Below, one piece after another: positions 53,001 to 62,799 of a stretch of DNA of 64,000 nt. Source of the DNA: Molossus alvarezi (lineage: Eukaryota > Chordata > Mammalia > Chiroptera > Molossidae); the NCBI GenBank assembly GCA_037176705.1, contig CM073898.1, positions 24,164,488 through 24,228,487 of the forward strand, written 5' to 3'. The position numbers were made by a program, and so were the translations under genes. Position 1 is the stretch's first letter; each line of letters starts with the position of its first letter. The notes below the pieces were generated by a model. The model was not told where the DNA came from. It ran no database searches and was given only the letters and a program-made list of their open reading frames with translations.

Positions 53001-56000
53001 ATCTGAGTTGTGGTTACTTAGTGTCATGGTTTTATCTATTTTTGTTTTTTATCATTGTGTTAGAGACTTAAGGGAAATGAACTAGAAACACTTCTCTGCA
53101 TGACTCTTTTTTTTTTTATCCTCACCTGAGGACATTTTTCCATATTTTGTTCAGATAGAGTGGGAGGGAGAGAGAGAGAGAGAGAAGCATCGACGTAAAA
53201 GGGACACATCGAGTGGTTGCCACCCGCACGACCTAACCAAAGCTGGGGACAAACTGCAACCGAGGTACGTGCCCTTAGCGGGAACCAAACCCAGGTCTCT
53301 CTGGACCGCAGGCCAACGCTCTAATCGCTGAGCCAAACCGGCCAGGGCTCTGCATGACTCTTTTATAAGCCTCTTTGTCCCATGTCTGTATGGTCACTCA
53401 ATACTCATAGTCAACATATAAATTATCTAAATTATTATTGTTTTATTTTTATTTTTTGTTAATCTCACCTGAGGATATTTTTCCATTGGTTCCCAGCCAG
53501 AATAGAATGGAAGGAGGGAGGGGGGGAGAGAGAGAGAGAGAGAGAGAGAGAAGCATCAACATGAAAGAGACACATTGATTAGTTGCCTCCTGCACGACCC
53601 CAACTGGGACCAGGTATCCCAGTAGTGTGCCTTTAACCGGGAATTGAACCCTCAACCCTTCGGTCCACAGGCCAACACTCTACCCGCTGAGCCAAACCAG
53701 CTAGGGCTCTAAATTATTTTTAAAAACAGTACTTTATTGTTTGATGCACAGAACTGATGGTGCTATAAAACTTCATTTAGAAGTTATTTTTGGGCCCAGG
53801 CAGTGTGGTTCAGTGGATTGAGCGTCATCCTATGGACTGAGAGGTCCAGGTTTGATTTCCAGTCCGGGCACATGCTCGGGTTGTGGGCTCGATCCCCAGT
53901 AGGGGAAGTGCTGACTGATGTTTCTCTCTCACATCGATGTTTCTATCTTTCTCTCCCTTCCTTTGTCTCTAAAAAAATCAATAAAAACATATTTAAAGAA
54001 AATAAAAATAAAACAAAAGTTAATTTTGGTTCCTGAATCCACCTTAATCTTCTTTATTTCTTTACCCTAAAACATCATTTGAATTTTTGTAATTATGTAG
54101 TCATCTGTCAAAGTAAGAAGAATTCTTTTACCAACAACTATACCTTGTCCTTTCATGAACTGTCTGAAGAATTCATCCCAAGAGCCATAGCTTGGAATAT
54201 CAGGTACATCATTGTGGAAATGGAAAAAAGATACTGCAGTATCTTTAGGATTTCGAAATATCACCAATATCTAGGAAGATAAAACCAAGTTCATTGATTT
54301 AGGTTTGTGTTTTGAACTTTGGAAAAGTGTAAAGGTGAGCAATATCATGTGTCCTTTTGTATGCTACATAATTTTGTTAATATGTAGAGAAAGAATGATG
54401 CTAGGAAACAGGAATTGGAGGTGACAGATGGGGAAGTCTGGGGAAAGGGGAGAAAAGAAGAAAAAGAACACTAAAGTTGTAGGAGAGGATTCTTGCTAAA
54501 GAATTTAGACAGTAAAGAGGCAGATGTAGGAGATATAAAACAGGAATAACGAGCAAGATCACAGCGCATGATCTGAAAGGCTAACCCCCTAAACAAAGTG
54601 AAAATGCAAAGTAACATTAAGGACAATTGAAACAACATTAAGTTTGGTGTCAAAAGATCAGTGAATGGCAAGCCCACTTTCTGGGGCCCAAGGAGTGATG
54701 GGTGATGTAGATGTAGAACCTCTGACTTCTCATGTTATACTATCTTCTCTGATGAGGAATGAATTTCCTCTTCTGAATGAAAACTGTGAAATAAACATTG
54801 TAAAGAGCAAACTGAAACCCACAAGCATCAAAGATTACAGGAGAACATCTGGCTGCTCCAAGTTAATTTACTTAGGCCTTCTGGCCTGATGAGTTCCATT
54901 GAAGAACCCAGTATTGACCACGGCTGATGGCCACTAAGGAGCCTGAGATCACACGCAAGAGCTTCAGAAGACTAGAAATTAGCAGACTTCATTTCAGGTT
55001 CAGAAAGGAGGTAGGCATGGATTTGCAAAGTTCAGATGTGTGAACCTGACTTCCATCAGGAGGTAGTTTTCTAGAGTTGACTAGATAGCTGATCTGGGGT
55101 CACATAAAAGAGGAAGAAGTAACCACCAGAGAACAATATGGGTTCTCTAAGAACAAGTCCATGCTAATGAACACCAAGTTTTTCTTGGACATAGTTTCTA
55201 AATTAGTAGATTAGTTGCTAATTATTTCTCCTACAAAAATGGAAAATTGTAAACTAAAAACAGAAGCAATTAGGCATAGACAATTCATGTGCAAAGGAAG
55301 GAGGCTAAATAATTAAGGTAAACATGCCTGGAGATTTTTTTTTTATGGCATTTCCATTATGTGAGTAGGCCATCATCAGTTTAATGAGTGATTTAGGTAA
55401 AGATATAGGAGGTATATGTGTCATATTTGTAGATGACATGAAACTGAGAGGGAATTGGGATCTCAAAACACCTTGTCAGTCCAAAGAAACACGGAATACA
55501 ATTGAATATAGATAGATAAGCTGGGGTCTAGGTCTTTCACTTAGATCTAAAACTCACCCCTTGGCCCAATCCAAATATAGCAGATTTTTGTCACTTGAGG
55601 GTGTTACATTTGAGGCTTTGACTAACACTCATAAGTCGCCGTGGCTTGTAGCAGTTCATGATTTTACAAAGCCATACATTTGAACAGTGAGAGCCAGCTG
55701 GTGTGTGGACAAATCCCTGGCATCAACCGTTTCCCTTGCCTCTTGCTTTTCTTGCTCTTGTATTCGTGTGATAGTGAAACTGTTTCACTCCAAATCCAAA
55801 TGTTTTATGAATTAGCTCTGTTTCTTATGGAATAGTTAAGGGGAACACAGTCAACTAGATTTGTGATTATATTTAATTACAGTGAACAGGGGGAATTATA
55901 TGTTCAAGTGGTTATTTCGGATTTGGGAGATTCTCAATAGAAAGACTATTTAACAGAGCTGTCCAAAGTTGGTGTAAGTGATAGAGCTGCTCAGTCATAG

Positions 56001-56646
56001 TCCAGATAGCCACTTAGTGGAATTCAAACACCTCATGGGGATGGGCGTAGACAACCTGTAAGGTATTTTCCAATTCTGAGCTCCTAGGATCCTGTACCCC
56101 AGCAGCCACAAGGCACTAACTCTACGCTGCCACTTCCCTAGCGATTTCCTCCCTCCTCCATTATATCCCCTCCTTCCCGTTACCATTGCAGTTATCTTAG
56201 CTGTTTCCCTCCTTTCACTTTCCTTGCTATTATTGCCCTACCCTCTCATCCTTATTAGTGGCTTTCAAGAATTTGAATCCTTATTTCTATTGATTCTCAT
56301 CTTTGCTCCTGAGACAGAGAGAAGAGGCACCTAGAAATAAGGAATCGGGGAGAGACAGGTGAAAACACACAGGATTGGGTAAAAACTAATAATTATGATA
56401 ATAGATCAATACTATTTAATGAAACAAGATTTTTAAACAACTAAGAGCAGCCAAAGCACCTATAATTATTTACATGAAGTTTGCTATCACATATGAAATT
56501 CAGAAATAACATAGTTTCAGACTTTAAGTAAATAGTGCTCACCAGATAAAACCAAAGGAACGCTTTTTGCTCATTTTCCTTGGTTGTATTCTTTTGTTAA
56601 ACACTAAATATCCTAGTGGGGTTCTGAAATCTCTTCACTACAAAAT

Positions 56647-56692
<46 letters not shown>

Positions 56693-57013
56693 CCTCACCC
56701 GAGGATATTTTTCCATTTTTTGTACAGATAGAGTGGGAGGGAGAGAGAGGAAGGGAGAGAGAGAGAGAAACATCGACGTGAAGGGACACATCGAGTGGCT
56801 GCCACCCGCACGACCAACCAGGGCCGGGGACAAACTGCAACCGAAGTATGTGCCCTTAGCGGGAACCGAACCCGGGTCTCTCCAGACCGCAGGCCGACGC
56901 TCTAACCGCTGAGCCAAACTGGCCAGGGCCAAAATGGATTTTTAAATGTGTATATCCTAGCTGAAAATTCCCTTCATTTGATTGTAACTACAACAGATAT
57001 GTCTGAAGAAAGT

Positions 57014-57047
<34 letters not shown>

Positions 57048-60000
57048 CCCAAATCTCACACTTTATTGATTAAAATTGTATGATGAGTAGCACATTCATT
57101 ATTTAACTCAGATAGCCAATAGCTATACATTAAAAACTTCAAACTGAAATGCCAGTAGGAAAGGACACTCACCTTGGCTTTCTTCTTGAAGATGGAGCCC
57201 GGTAATTTGTCATAATGGAGGTGAGTTGCCAAAATCCTTGGTGATGGAAACTGTTTCATTCTCTAAAAAACATATACAATAGGGTGAAGGCACGCATGCA
57301 TGTGCGTGTGTGTGTGTGTGTGTGTGTGCATGTGCTGTGAATCACTCCTAAGTTTAGTATCTAACTGGAAGTTTTAAGCATTACTATTGCTGTGCCTTCT
57401 CCTCTTTCTCCTCCAATTTTTAAAAAATTTCTATTTCTTTTGTGGGGATGAGGAGTGGAGAATCATAAATGAATAAATAGTTAAAATCTTCTTTTGAACT
57501 TTCTTGTTGGATACTGCTTATCTTTTTTTTTTTTTGGTCATTTTTTGAAAAATGTACTTTTCCCACAATCATACCAAATATTTTGTTCAAGAATGCTCAT
57601 AATCTGCAATCCACGCTTTCACTTAATTTGTATCTCTTTTACATTCAAGGTTTTTAACAAAAATATTCAAGTCTTTCCATAGCTCCTTCAAATCCATTTT
57701 TAACATCTAGATCTATTTTGTTTTACCAATAAAACTCCATTCAGTCATAGATCCCAATAGAACCTGAAAGTGTATAGTCACTTAAATATCTGAGAAATAG
57801 TTTATGAGACAAATTCTTCAGTATAAGGACTTGGTGATTTTTTTTTGTAATCTACCAATACTTTTACTTATGTATTGTTTTAAATTTTATTTTTAGTTAC
57901 AGTGTACATTCAGTATTTTTTTTTTATTACTTTCAGGTGTACAGCATAGTGGTTAGACAATCACATCCTTTGCAAAGTGATCTACCATCCTTTTAAAAGT
58001 GAAGTTTAACCTATTTAATCTGCCAGGGTTAAGAGTTTCATCTTAAAGCCAGATCTTTAGTATAGGTTATGTGGGGGCAAGGGGAGGGGCTAAGGCATCA
58101 AGTATCTATTTCCACGCTTGTAGAGATTACTCACTGCTTGGCCAATTATGTCATTTCAAGTGATAAAATGATATTTAGACATTTATAGTCAATTGTTTTG
58201 GGAAAACATAGTGGAGATTCCAACTCAAGCATGAAGGCAAAAAATGAGGTTTTAAAAATTAAAAAAAAAAATTAAATCAATGATATGGGTCCAAGTGATG
58301 ATTAAGAGTCATAATACTTGATTTATATACAATTGCACTTTTTAGAGTTGGACATACTTTTACATCCATTCACAATAATCCTCTCAGGTAGAGATATTGT
58401 AACCCCCATTTTAGAGATTAACAATGGGCTTTGAGGTTTTAAGCCCTTTGTGAAAAATCACATAGGTGGCAATTTTCAGATTAAGTTATAGCGTCCTTTT
58501 TCCACCAAATTGCACAGCCAAAAATCACATAAAGACATAGGAGAAATGCTAAAGTTTCTAAAGGGTTAGAAAAATATCCAAGGGAAAAGTGGGAGTTAAT
58601 TGTAATAAAACGAGATAAACACATAATAATATGGTCACGAAAATGTGTGATATAGTCGAACTGTGAGCAATGTAAAGACTAGATATAGCTACATCTTGTT
58701 TAAGAAAATGTATGTATTTTAGAAAAGTTTTCTGTAAAGTGAATAACTTTTCTGTGGAGCTCACCCTCTCACTTCTATTGTAAAACAAAAGGCATATTGC
58801 ATGGAACAGTACTTTTGTTCTTAGGTATGATGACATTACAAACATACAGAAAATATCTTTAAAACTACCGGAGAAAAAATATAAACATTTCCGATTACAG
58901 TGACAAATTACAGATATTCAAAACCCAAAGACCATTTTGAGTTTAAACACTTTCCAGAAGCCCTGGAGCTACAGTCATCTGTCTCACTCACCTTACAGAA
59001 CACTTACATGTTAATTTAGATGGTTTCAGAAGACTTCATTTTTACTAAAGCTTCCCCCCACCCTGCCCCTCACCCTTTTTTCTTAATCCTCACCCAAGGA
59101 TATTTTTACATTTATCTTTAGATGGGTGGGGGGGTGCGGAGAGAGAGAAACATCAATGTGAGAGAGACACACTGACCGGCTGCCACCCGCACGACCCTAG
59201 CCAGGGCTGGGGACTAACCCCAATAGAGGTACGTGCCCTTGGCCAGAATTGAACCTGGGACTCGCTGGTCCGCAGGCCGACGCTCAAACCACTGACCCAA
59301 GCCAGCCAGGACCACCCTGCCTCTGTTTAAAATTAACTGGCTAGGCCAGGTAGAGGTTAAGAACTCAAATCAGAAAACTTAAATTCAAATCTTAGCTCTG
59401 CCATTTATTACACCTCTTGGCCTTGGGCAAGTCTCTAACAGTTTTACCTTTTGTAAAATGGTAAGACTATTCTGTAATATAATGAGATGATCCCTGAAAA
59501 CCTGGGGATATGGTAAGCACACAGTAAGTTGCAATAATTGTTAGTATTATACTTTCAGAACTCAAAACTAAAAGATCCCCAAAACAGAAGAAATCTTTGT
59601 TTGATAATTTGCCATAAGTTTAAAGGCTGTTTTGTACTAACCTGGTATTTTTCTGGGTCTCCACATTCAAGAATTGGAAATTCTGGATATTCATACTTTT
59701 TTTTAGAATCAGCAAATATTAACTCACTAATGATGTGAAGAATCCAATTTGAACCTACAAGAGAAATCAGACAAAGTTCATTGAAGTCTTGACAGTAAAG
59801 ACTGTCAAGCATATACATCATAAAAATTAAAATCTACCACCATTCTGTGCCTTGTACGGTTGGCTGTTCTGTGTTTAAAATAACCTGGGCTATGGAAAGA
59901 AACAAAGGTTTGTAGAAAACAGTATTTACTTACACTAATATAAACTTCAACTTATGCCCTGGCTGGTTTTGCCCAGAGGTTAGAGCATCGGCCCACAGTC

Positions 60001-61489
60001 CAGAGAGATCCAGGTTCGATTTCCGCTAAGGGCACATACCTCGGTTGCAGTTGTCCCCAGCCCCATTTGGGGTCGTGTGGGTGGCAGCCAGTCAATGTGT
60101 CTGTCTCACATTGATGTTTCTCTCTCTCTTCTTCCCTCTCTCCCTCTCGCTCTATCTGAAGATGAATGCAAAAACTGTTCTCGGGTGAGGATAAAAAAAA
60201 AAAGAAATTCAACTTATTTCTCAGACTTCTCCTTTAACAAGAGACAGTACTTCTTTTTAAATTTAGAATAGGTTCTTTATAGAAAAATTTTATGCCGTGG
60301 TAATGATTGTTTATTATATATCATATGGACCTGGAGAGCATTATGCTAAGTGAAATAATCCAGTCAGAGAAAGTCAAGTATCTCATGATCTCACTTATTT
60401 GTGAAATATAATGAACAAAGTAAGCTGATGAACAAAACAGATCCAGAGACATTGAAGTAGGGGACAGACTAACAAACCTCAGAGGGAAGAGGGGTGGGGG
60501 AGGAAGAGATAAACCAAAAAACTGATATGTATATATGCATAACCAGTGGACACAGACAACAGTGTGGTGAAGGCAGGGCAGGGCGGGAGTGGGGAGGAGG
60601 GGGTCAATGAAGGAAAAACAGGAGGAACATCTTTATTCAACAATAAAGATAAATTTAAAAAATAAATAATATTTTCAATAGGAGTATATAACTTTGATTT
60701 TATAAAAACACAGCATCAGTTAAGAGAAAAAAACTAATGAGTGAGGTTGGCTTTAATAAACACTTAGAAAAAACTCGTTTAAAAAAATCAAAAGTTGACT
60801 GTAAAATAGGATAATGTAGATTCTTAATGTCTTATCCTCCACTGATGAATGGTCATTGTAAAACTGGTTTGAGAAACTGGAGGATTGATGTTTGACCCTG
60901 AAAAAGAACCAATAACATGGAAATCATTTAAAAAACTATGGACGTGGCCATGCTTTTTCTTCAGTCAAAAATCAAGATGAGCCCTGGTCGGTTTGGCTCA
61001 GAGGTTAGAGCATCGGCCCGCAAACCAAAGCATTTGGGTTCGATTGTGGTCAAGGGTAAGTACCTCGGTTGCAGTTCATCCCCAGCCCTGGTCAGGGTCG
61101 TGCAGGAGGCAACAAGTTGATGTGTCCCTCTCACACGGATGTTTCTCCCCACCCCCTACTTTCGCTCTATCTAAAGATAAATGGGAGAAAAAAAAATCCT
61201 CGGGGGAGGATTAAAAATCATCATCACCATCATCATCAAGATGAAACAATGTCGCCCTGGCCGGTTTGGCTCAGCGGTTAGAGCGTCGGCCTGCGGTCCA
61301 GAGAGACCCGGGTTCGGTTCCCGCTAAGGGTGCGGACCTCGGTTGCAGTTTGTCCCGGCCCTGGTTGGTTGTGCCGGTGGCAGCCACTCGATGTGTCCCT
61401 TTCACATCGATGTTTCTCTCTCTCTCTCTGTTCCTCTCTCTCCCTCCCACTCTACCTGAACAAAGAATGGAAAAATGTCCTCGGGTGAG

Positions 61490-61523
<34 letters not shown>

Positions 61524-62042
61524 TGAAACAATGTCTCTACTACTCTTGGTGCTCCGTGGCAACCGGACTTTCTTGCGCTCCTGTTTCTGCATCTACCTCC
61601 TTTTACCACCCACCAGCAGTTATAGTCACTTCACGCACATCTCCTTCCTCAGATCCTGGGGCTCCTAAATTGAGCAGTTCTAATTACTGACTTTCCAACC
61701 TGTGCTCTTAGCCATCCTGCCCATCCTCCTCACTGATTTTTGGCCAGCTTCTTGCAGAGATGAACTGCCTTTCTCCCACCATGGCCTAGCATCCTGCCCA
61801 AACTATGAAAAAGCGGCCTTGGAGAACACAAGCTTGTCTTTACCGCACTTTGGATAAGATGCCAGCACTATGTCATCGCTTCTGGCTTCAAAGGTGTCCA
61901 AGGCTTGGAAGGTTTCTGTGGTGCACATGGTGACTGGGTAAGGAATCCCCTGATAGGTGAAAAGCAAGTGAGAAAGCGCTGTTTCTTTTGATTTTTCCAA
62001 AGCTTCATCGATGTAGTCAATAAATTTGGACTTATCGGCCAT
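43914..62042 (-). CDS. SULT6B1: SULT6B1, cytosolic sulfotransferase, complete seven-exon coding region
   Basis: Transfers a sulfo group from PAPS to an acceptor; the family is cytosolic. Exons 61844-62042, 59642-59754, 57173-57262, 54144-54270, 49369-49463, 46022-46178 and 43914-44044 total 912 nt: 303 codons and a stop, with every junction GT-AG and in phase. Visible motifs are the PAPS 5'-phosphosulfate loop YPKCGSNW (residues 63-70, with Cys where many SULTs have Ser), catalytic His118 in ATHLHYDKLP, the 3'-phosphate segment FRNPKDTAVS (Arg140, Ser148) and the C-terminal RKGEVGDW signature (259-266). The usual SULT dimer motif near residue 270 is not obvious. Position beside EIF2AK2 on the same strand matches human 2p22. 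Substrate is not inferable from the sequence. Confidence 0.96.
44340..44581 (-). mobile_element. VES SINE in SULT6B1 intron 6 (long type)
   Basis: Tail ATGCTCACCCGAGGAT at left, head CGGCCAGGGC at right. Confidence 0.92.
44683..44907 (+). mobile_element. VES SINE in SULT6B1 intron 6 (short type)
   Basis: Complete copy. TSD AAGACATGAGGAAATG / AAGACATAAGGAAATG. Confidence 0.93.
45225..45425 (+). mobile_element. MIR SINE fragment
   Basis: Old mammal-wide repeat: AAGTTCAAATTCTGACTCCA, TTTGTGACAACGGACAAATT, with a MIR-like end. Confidence 0.7.
46022..46178 (-). CDS. SULT6B1: SULT6B1 coding exon 6
   Basis: 157 nt: NLAAGIKQIAEFFGFSLTGE through GAVGPFLFRK plus one base. Donor GTAAAG. The acceptor TTTGTTTTCAG is immediately abutted upstream by the A-rich tail of a minus-strand VES SINE, and a duplicate of the acceptor lies on the far side of that SINE. 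Confidence 0.95.
46196..46423 (-). mobile_element. VES SINE inserted at the SULT6B1 exon 6 acceptor
   Basis: Minus-strand copy whose A-rich tail (GAGGATTAAAAATAATAATA) ends about 15-20 bp before exon 6. The target duplication is the splice acceptor itself: minus strand AAAATTTGTTTTCAG next to the exon and AAAACTTTGTGTTCAG upstream of the SINE head. Confidence 0.85.
46430..47500. other. SULT6B1 intron 5, nothing recognised
   Basis: AT-rich, unique-looking, with poly-T and poly-A tracts near 46720 and 47030. Confidence 0.4.
47500..48755 (+). mobile_element. L2 LINE, long 3' portion
   Basis: Extended match to L2 text in order: CTCATGGCTTTAAATGCCAT, CCAACTGCCTATTCGACCTC, CATCTCACTCAGAGTGAAAG, GGAAAGCTTTTACCCTAGCT, then the L2 3' end. 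It is one of the longest ancient repeats in the window. Confidence 0.85.
48776..49020 (+). mobile_element. VES SINE (long type)
   Basis: TSD AAAAATTACACGGA / AAAAATTATATGGA. Confidence 0.93.
49369..49463 (-). CDS. SULT6B1: SULT6B1 coding exon 5
   Basis: 95 nt: completes Val, then SWGSYFDFAINWNKHLDDEN, VKFILYEDLKE. Conserved YEDLK segment of sulfotransferases. Acceptor TTTTTAG, donor GTGAGA. Confidence 0.95.
49912..50166 (+). mobile_element. VES SINE in SULT6B1 intron 4 (long type, young)
   Basis: Complete copy close to the local consensus, long A tail. Confidence 0.94.
50493..50581 (+). mobile_element. Head-only short SINE with internal deletion
   Basis: A 58-bp body: GCCCTGGCCGGTTTGGCTCA joined directly to GAGAGTCCCAGGTTCATTTC and ending GGCACATACC, then an AAATAAATAAATAAGT tail. 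Own TSD AAAATCTAAATTTA (50479-50492) / AAAATCTAAATGTA (50582-50595). Confidence 0.8.
50690..50835 (+). mobile_element. MIR SINE
   Basis: GTGTGACTTGGAACAACTCC, CTTAGTTTCCTTATCTGTAA, GGTTGTTGTGAGGTTTAAGT: MIR core and end. Confidence 0.82.
50866..50930. repeat. ATT/AT-rich simple repeat
   Basis: Imperfect run of ATTATTAT / AATAATAAT units directly after the MIR. Confidence 0.7.
51420..51870. mobile_element. MIR-like fragments in two orientations
   Basis: 51430-51690 resembles an antisense MIR and 51700-51860 a sense MIR (TATAAAATGGGGATAATAAC). Weak. Confidence 0.45.
51871..52560. other. SULT6B1 intron 4, nothing recognised
   Basis: Unique-looking sequence. Confidence 0.4.
52565..52809 (-). 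mobile_element. VES SINE (long type, young)
   Basis: Complete copy. TSD TCAACTTTTTT on both sides. Confidence 0.94.
53112..53349 (-). mobile_element. VES SINE (long type)
   Basis: Complete copy. TSD CTCTGCATGACTCTTTT on both sides. Confidence 0.95.
53445..53708 (-). mobile_element. VES SINE (long type, diverged)
   Basis: Tail TTAATCTCACCTGAGGATA at left, head CCAGCTAGGGC at right. Flanking CTAAATTATT-like repeats. Confidence 0.9.
53794..54015 (+). mobile_element. VES SINE (short type)
   Basis: GCCCAGGCAGTGTGG head, AAAAAATCAATAAAAACA tail. It ends 130 bp from the donor of SULT6B1 exon 4. Confidence 0.9.
54144..54270 (-). CDS. SULT6B1: SULT6B1 coding exon 4
   Basis: 127 nt: ILVIFRNPKDTAVSFFHFHN, DVPDIPSYGSWDEFFRQFMK, GQ plus one base. 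Contains the PAPS 3'-phosphate-binding FRNPKD...S segment. Acceptor TTCCTAG, donor GTATAG. Confidence 0.95.
54271..56640. other. SULT6B1 intron 3, mostly unrecognised
   Basis: No exon seen. 55390-55520 holds a possible ancient non-LTR reverse transcriptase scrap; the rest shows only chance open frames. Confidence 0.4.
55390..55520 (+). mobile_element. Possible CR1/L3 reverse transcriptase remnant
   Basis: One plus-strand frame reads GICVIFVDDMKLRGNWDLKT, in which FVDD fits the reverse transcriptase active-site box. Very short, so tentative. Confidence 0.35.
56649..56929 (-). mobile_element. VES SINE with very long poly-A tail
   Basis: Complete young copy with about 42 uninterrupted T (tail) at left. 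TSD CAAAATGGATTTTT on both sides. Confidence 0.95.
57017..57046. repeat. Poly-A tract (~30 bp)
   Basis: Uninterrupted A run about 130 bp past the donor of SULT6B1 exon 3. No element body is attached. Confidence 0.85.
57173..57262 (-). CDS. SULT6B1: SULT6B1 coding exon 3
   Basis: 90 nt, 30 codons: RMKQFPSPRILATHLHYDKL, PGSIFKKKAK. Carries the catalytic histidine of the THL motif. Acceptor TTTTTAG, donor GTGAGT. Confidence 0.95.
57303..57328. repeat. (GT)n microsatellite
   Basis: GTGT run flanked by GCATGCATGTGC, about 40 bp upstream of the SULT6B1 exon 3 acceptor. Confidence 0.85.
57330..59075. other. SULT6B1 intron 2, mostly unrecognised
   Basis: AT-rich. 57900-57970 (TTCAGGTGTACAGCATAGTG) looks like a small old L1 fragment. 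Confidence 0.4.
59077..59312 (-). mobile_element. VES SINE (long type)
   Basis: Tail TTAATCCTCACCCAAGGATA at left, head GCCAGCCAGGAC at right. TSD around CCACCCTGCC. Confidence 0.92.
59345..59560 (+). mobile_element. MIR SINE
   Basis: CTTAGCTCTGCCATTTATTA, CTTGGGCAAGTCTCTAACAG, TAAGCACACAGTAAG: good MIR order. Confidence 0.8.
59642..59754 (-). CDS. SULT6B1: SULT6B1 coding exon 2
   Basis: 113 nt: completes Gly, then SNWILHIISELIFADSKKKY, EYPEFPILECGDPEKYQ. It completes the PAPS loop. Acceptor TTGTAG, donor GTTAGT. Confidence 0.95.
59956..60207 (+). mobile_element. VES SINE in SULT6B1 intron 1 (long type)
   Basis: Complete copy. TSD TTCAACTTA on both sides. Confidence 0.93.
60325..60665 (+). 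mobile_element. L1 3' end, 5'-truncated
   Basis: End of L1 ORF2 (GACCTGGAGAGCATTATGCT) and full 3' UTR with the G-rich run, ending CAACAATAAAGATAAATTTA. Confidence 0.88.
60981..61220 (+). mobile_element. VES SINE (long type)
   Basis: Complete, tail ends ATCATCATCACCATCATCAT. TSD ATCAAGATGA on both sides. Confidence 0.92.
61254..61520 (+). mobile_element. VES SINE (long type, young)
   Basis: Complete copy. Perfect TSD AGATGAAACAATGTC on both sides; directly follows the previous VES. Confidence 0.95.
61844..62042 (-). CDS. SULT6B1: SULT6B1 coding exon 1
   Basis: 199 nt from the ATG at 62042: MADKSKFIDYIDEALEKSKE through DIVLASYPKC, ending in the first base of a Gly codon. It holds the first half of the PAPS loop. 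Donor GTAAAG. Confidence 0.95.
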
Positions 62043-62490
62043 GCTGGCTCTGTGTTAATGAAGCTGCTCTGTAGGAGCAGTGATAGCTTTTAATGGAGCG
62101 CTTCAGGAGGGAGAATAAAGCTCCTCCCTTTCACATGAGAAGGAAGTCATTTACTTCTCATCCAACACCCACTCCCAGCTTTTTTTAATGCCCAACTCTG
62201 ACAAAAGACAAGCCACAGGTGCAGAACAGGCTGAGGATCAGAGCATATTACCCCCAACGGTTGATTATATTACCCTTATAGGCAAATTCCCACCCCCCAC
62301 CATGAAGGTAAGAATGGAATCTTTTAATAGACAATTATAGATATTAAATATCTAACAAATAGTAATGTAACTGATTCAGGCATACGATTTTCTTATTAGC
62401 AAAAAGCAACAAGTACTTATGAAATAAAACCTCAGCTCTGTCTTCGGTTGATAGCTTTGCACTAATAGGATGGAGGTAATTTTTTAATTT
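62043..62490. other. Upstream region of SULT6B1
   Basis: Presumed 5' UTR/promoter side of SULT6B1. It is not a CpG island and I see no clear TATA box; ATTAAAAG about 50 nt upstream of the ATG is too weak to call. Confidence 0.4.
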
Positions 62491-62493
62491 ATT

Positions 62494-62532
62494 TTTTAAT
62501 CCTCACCCGAGGATATTTTTCTATTTATCTTA
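62494..62532 (-). mobile_element. VES SINE tail fragment
   Basis: TTTTTAATCCTCACCCGAGG, ATATTTTTCTATTTATCTTA: only the 3' end of a VES remains beside the microsatellite. Confidence 0.8.
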
Positions 62533-62594
62533 AGTCAAGTATCCATAAACATAGGCTGAGTTTTCTCCTTTCTCTCCCATTCTCTTCTCCACAT

Positions 62595-62707
62595 CCTCCT
62601 CCTCCTCCTCCTCCTCCTCCTCCTCCTCCTCCTCCTCCTCCTCCTCCTCCTCCTCCTCCTCCTCCTCCTCCTTCTTCTTCTTCTTCTTCTTCTTCTTCTT
62701 CTTCTTC
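62595..62707. repeat. (CCT)n-(CTT)n microsatellite, ~113 bp
   Basis: About 77 bp of pure CCT units switch to about 36 bp of CTT units. It lies about 550 bp upstream of the SULT6B1 start codon. The minus strand is purine-only (GGA/GAA). Confidence 0.95.
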
Positions 62708-62758
62708 CATTTTTATTCCCTCTAATCCCAGGAACATAGTTTTATAAAAACTCTATTA

Positions 62759-62793
62759 ACCCTGGCCAGTTTGGCTCAGCATTTAGAACATCT
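62759..62793 (+). mobile_element. VES SINE head fragment
   Basis: CCCTGGCCAGTTTGGCTCAG then diverging. Opposite orientation to the tail fragment across the microsatellite. Confidence 0.7.
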
Positions 62794-62799
62794 AACAAA

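Noticed and set aside
3205..61520. Possible tRNA genes (A-box and B-box-like GGTTCGATTCC) at many sites
   Set aside because: All lie in the heads of VES SINEs with CT-rich bodies, A tails and TSDs; none has a convincing separate tRNA context.
62525..62737. Poly-Glu/poly-Gly open frame on the minus strand
   Set aside because: Translation of the CCT/CTT microsatellite.
1136..62793. Interspersed repeats as a CRISPR-like array
   Set aside because: The repeats are dispersed SINEs in both orientations with irregular spacing in a mammalian genome.
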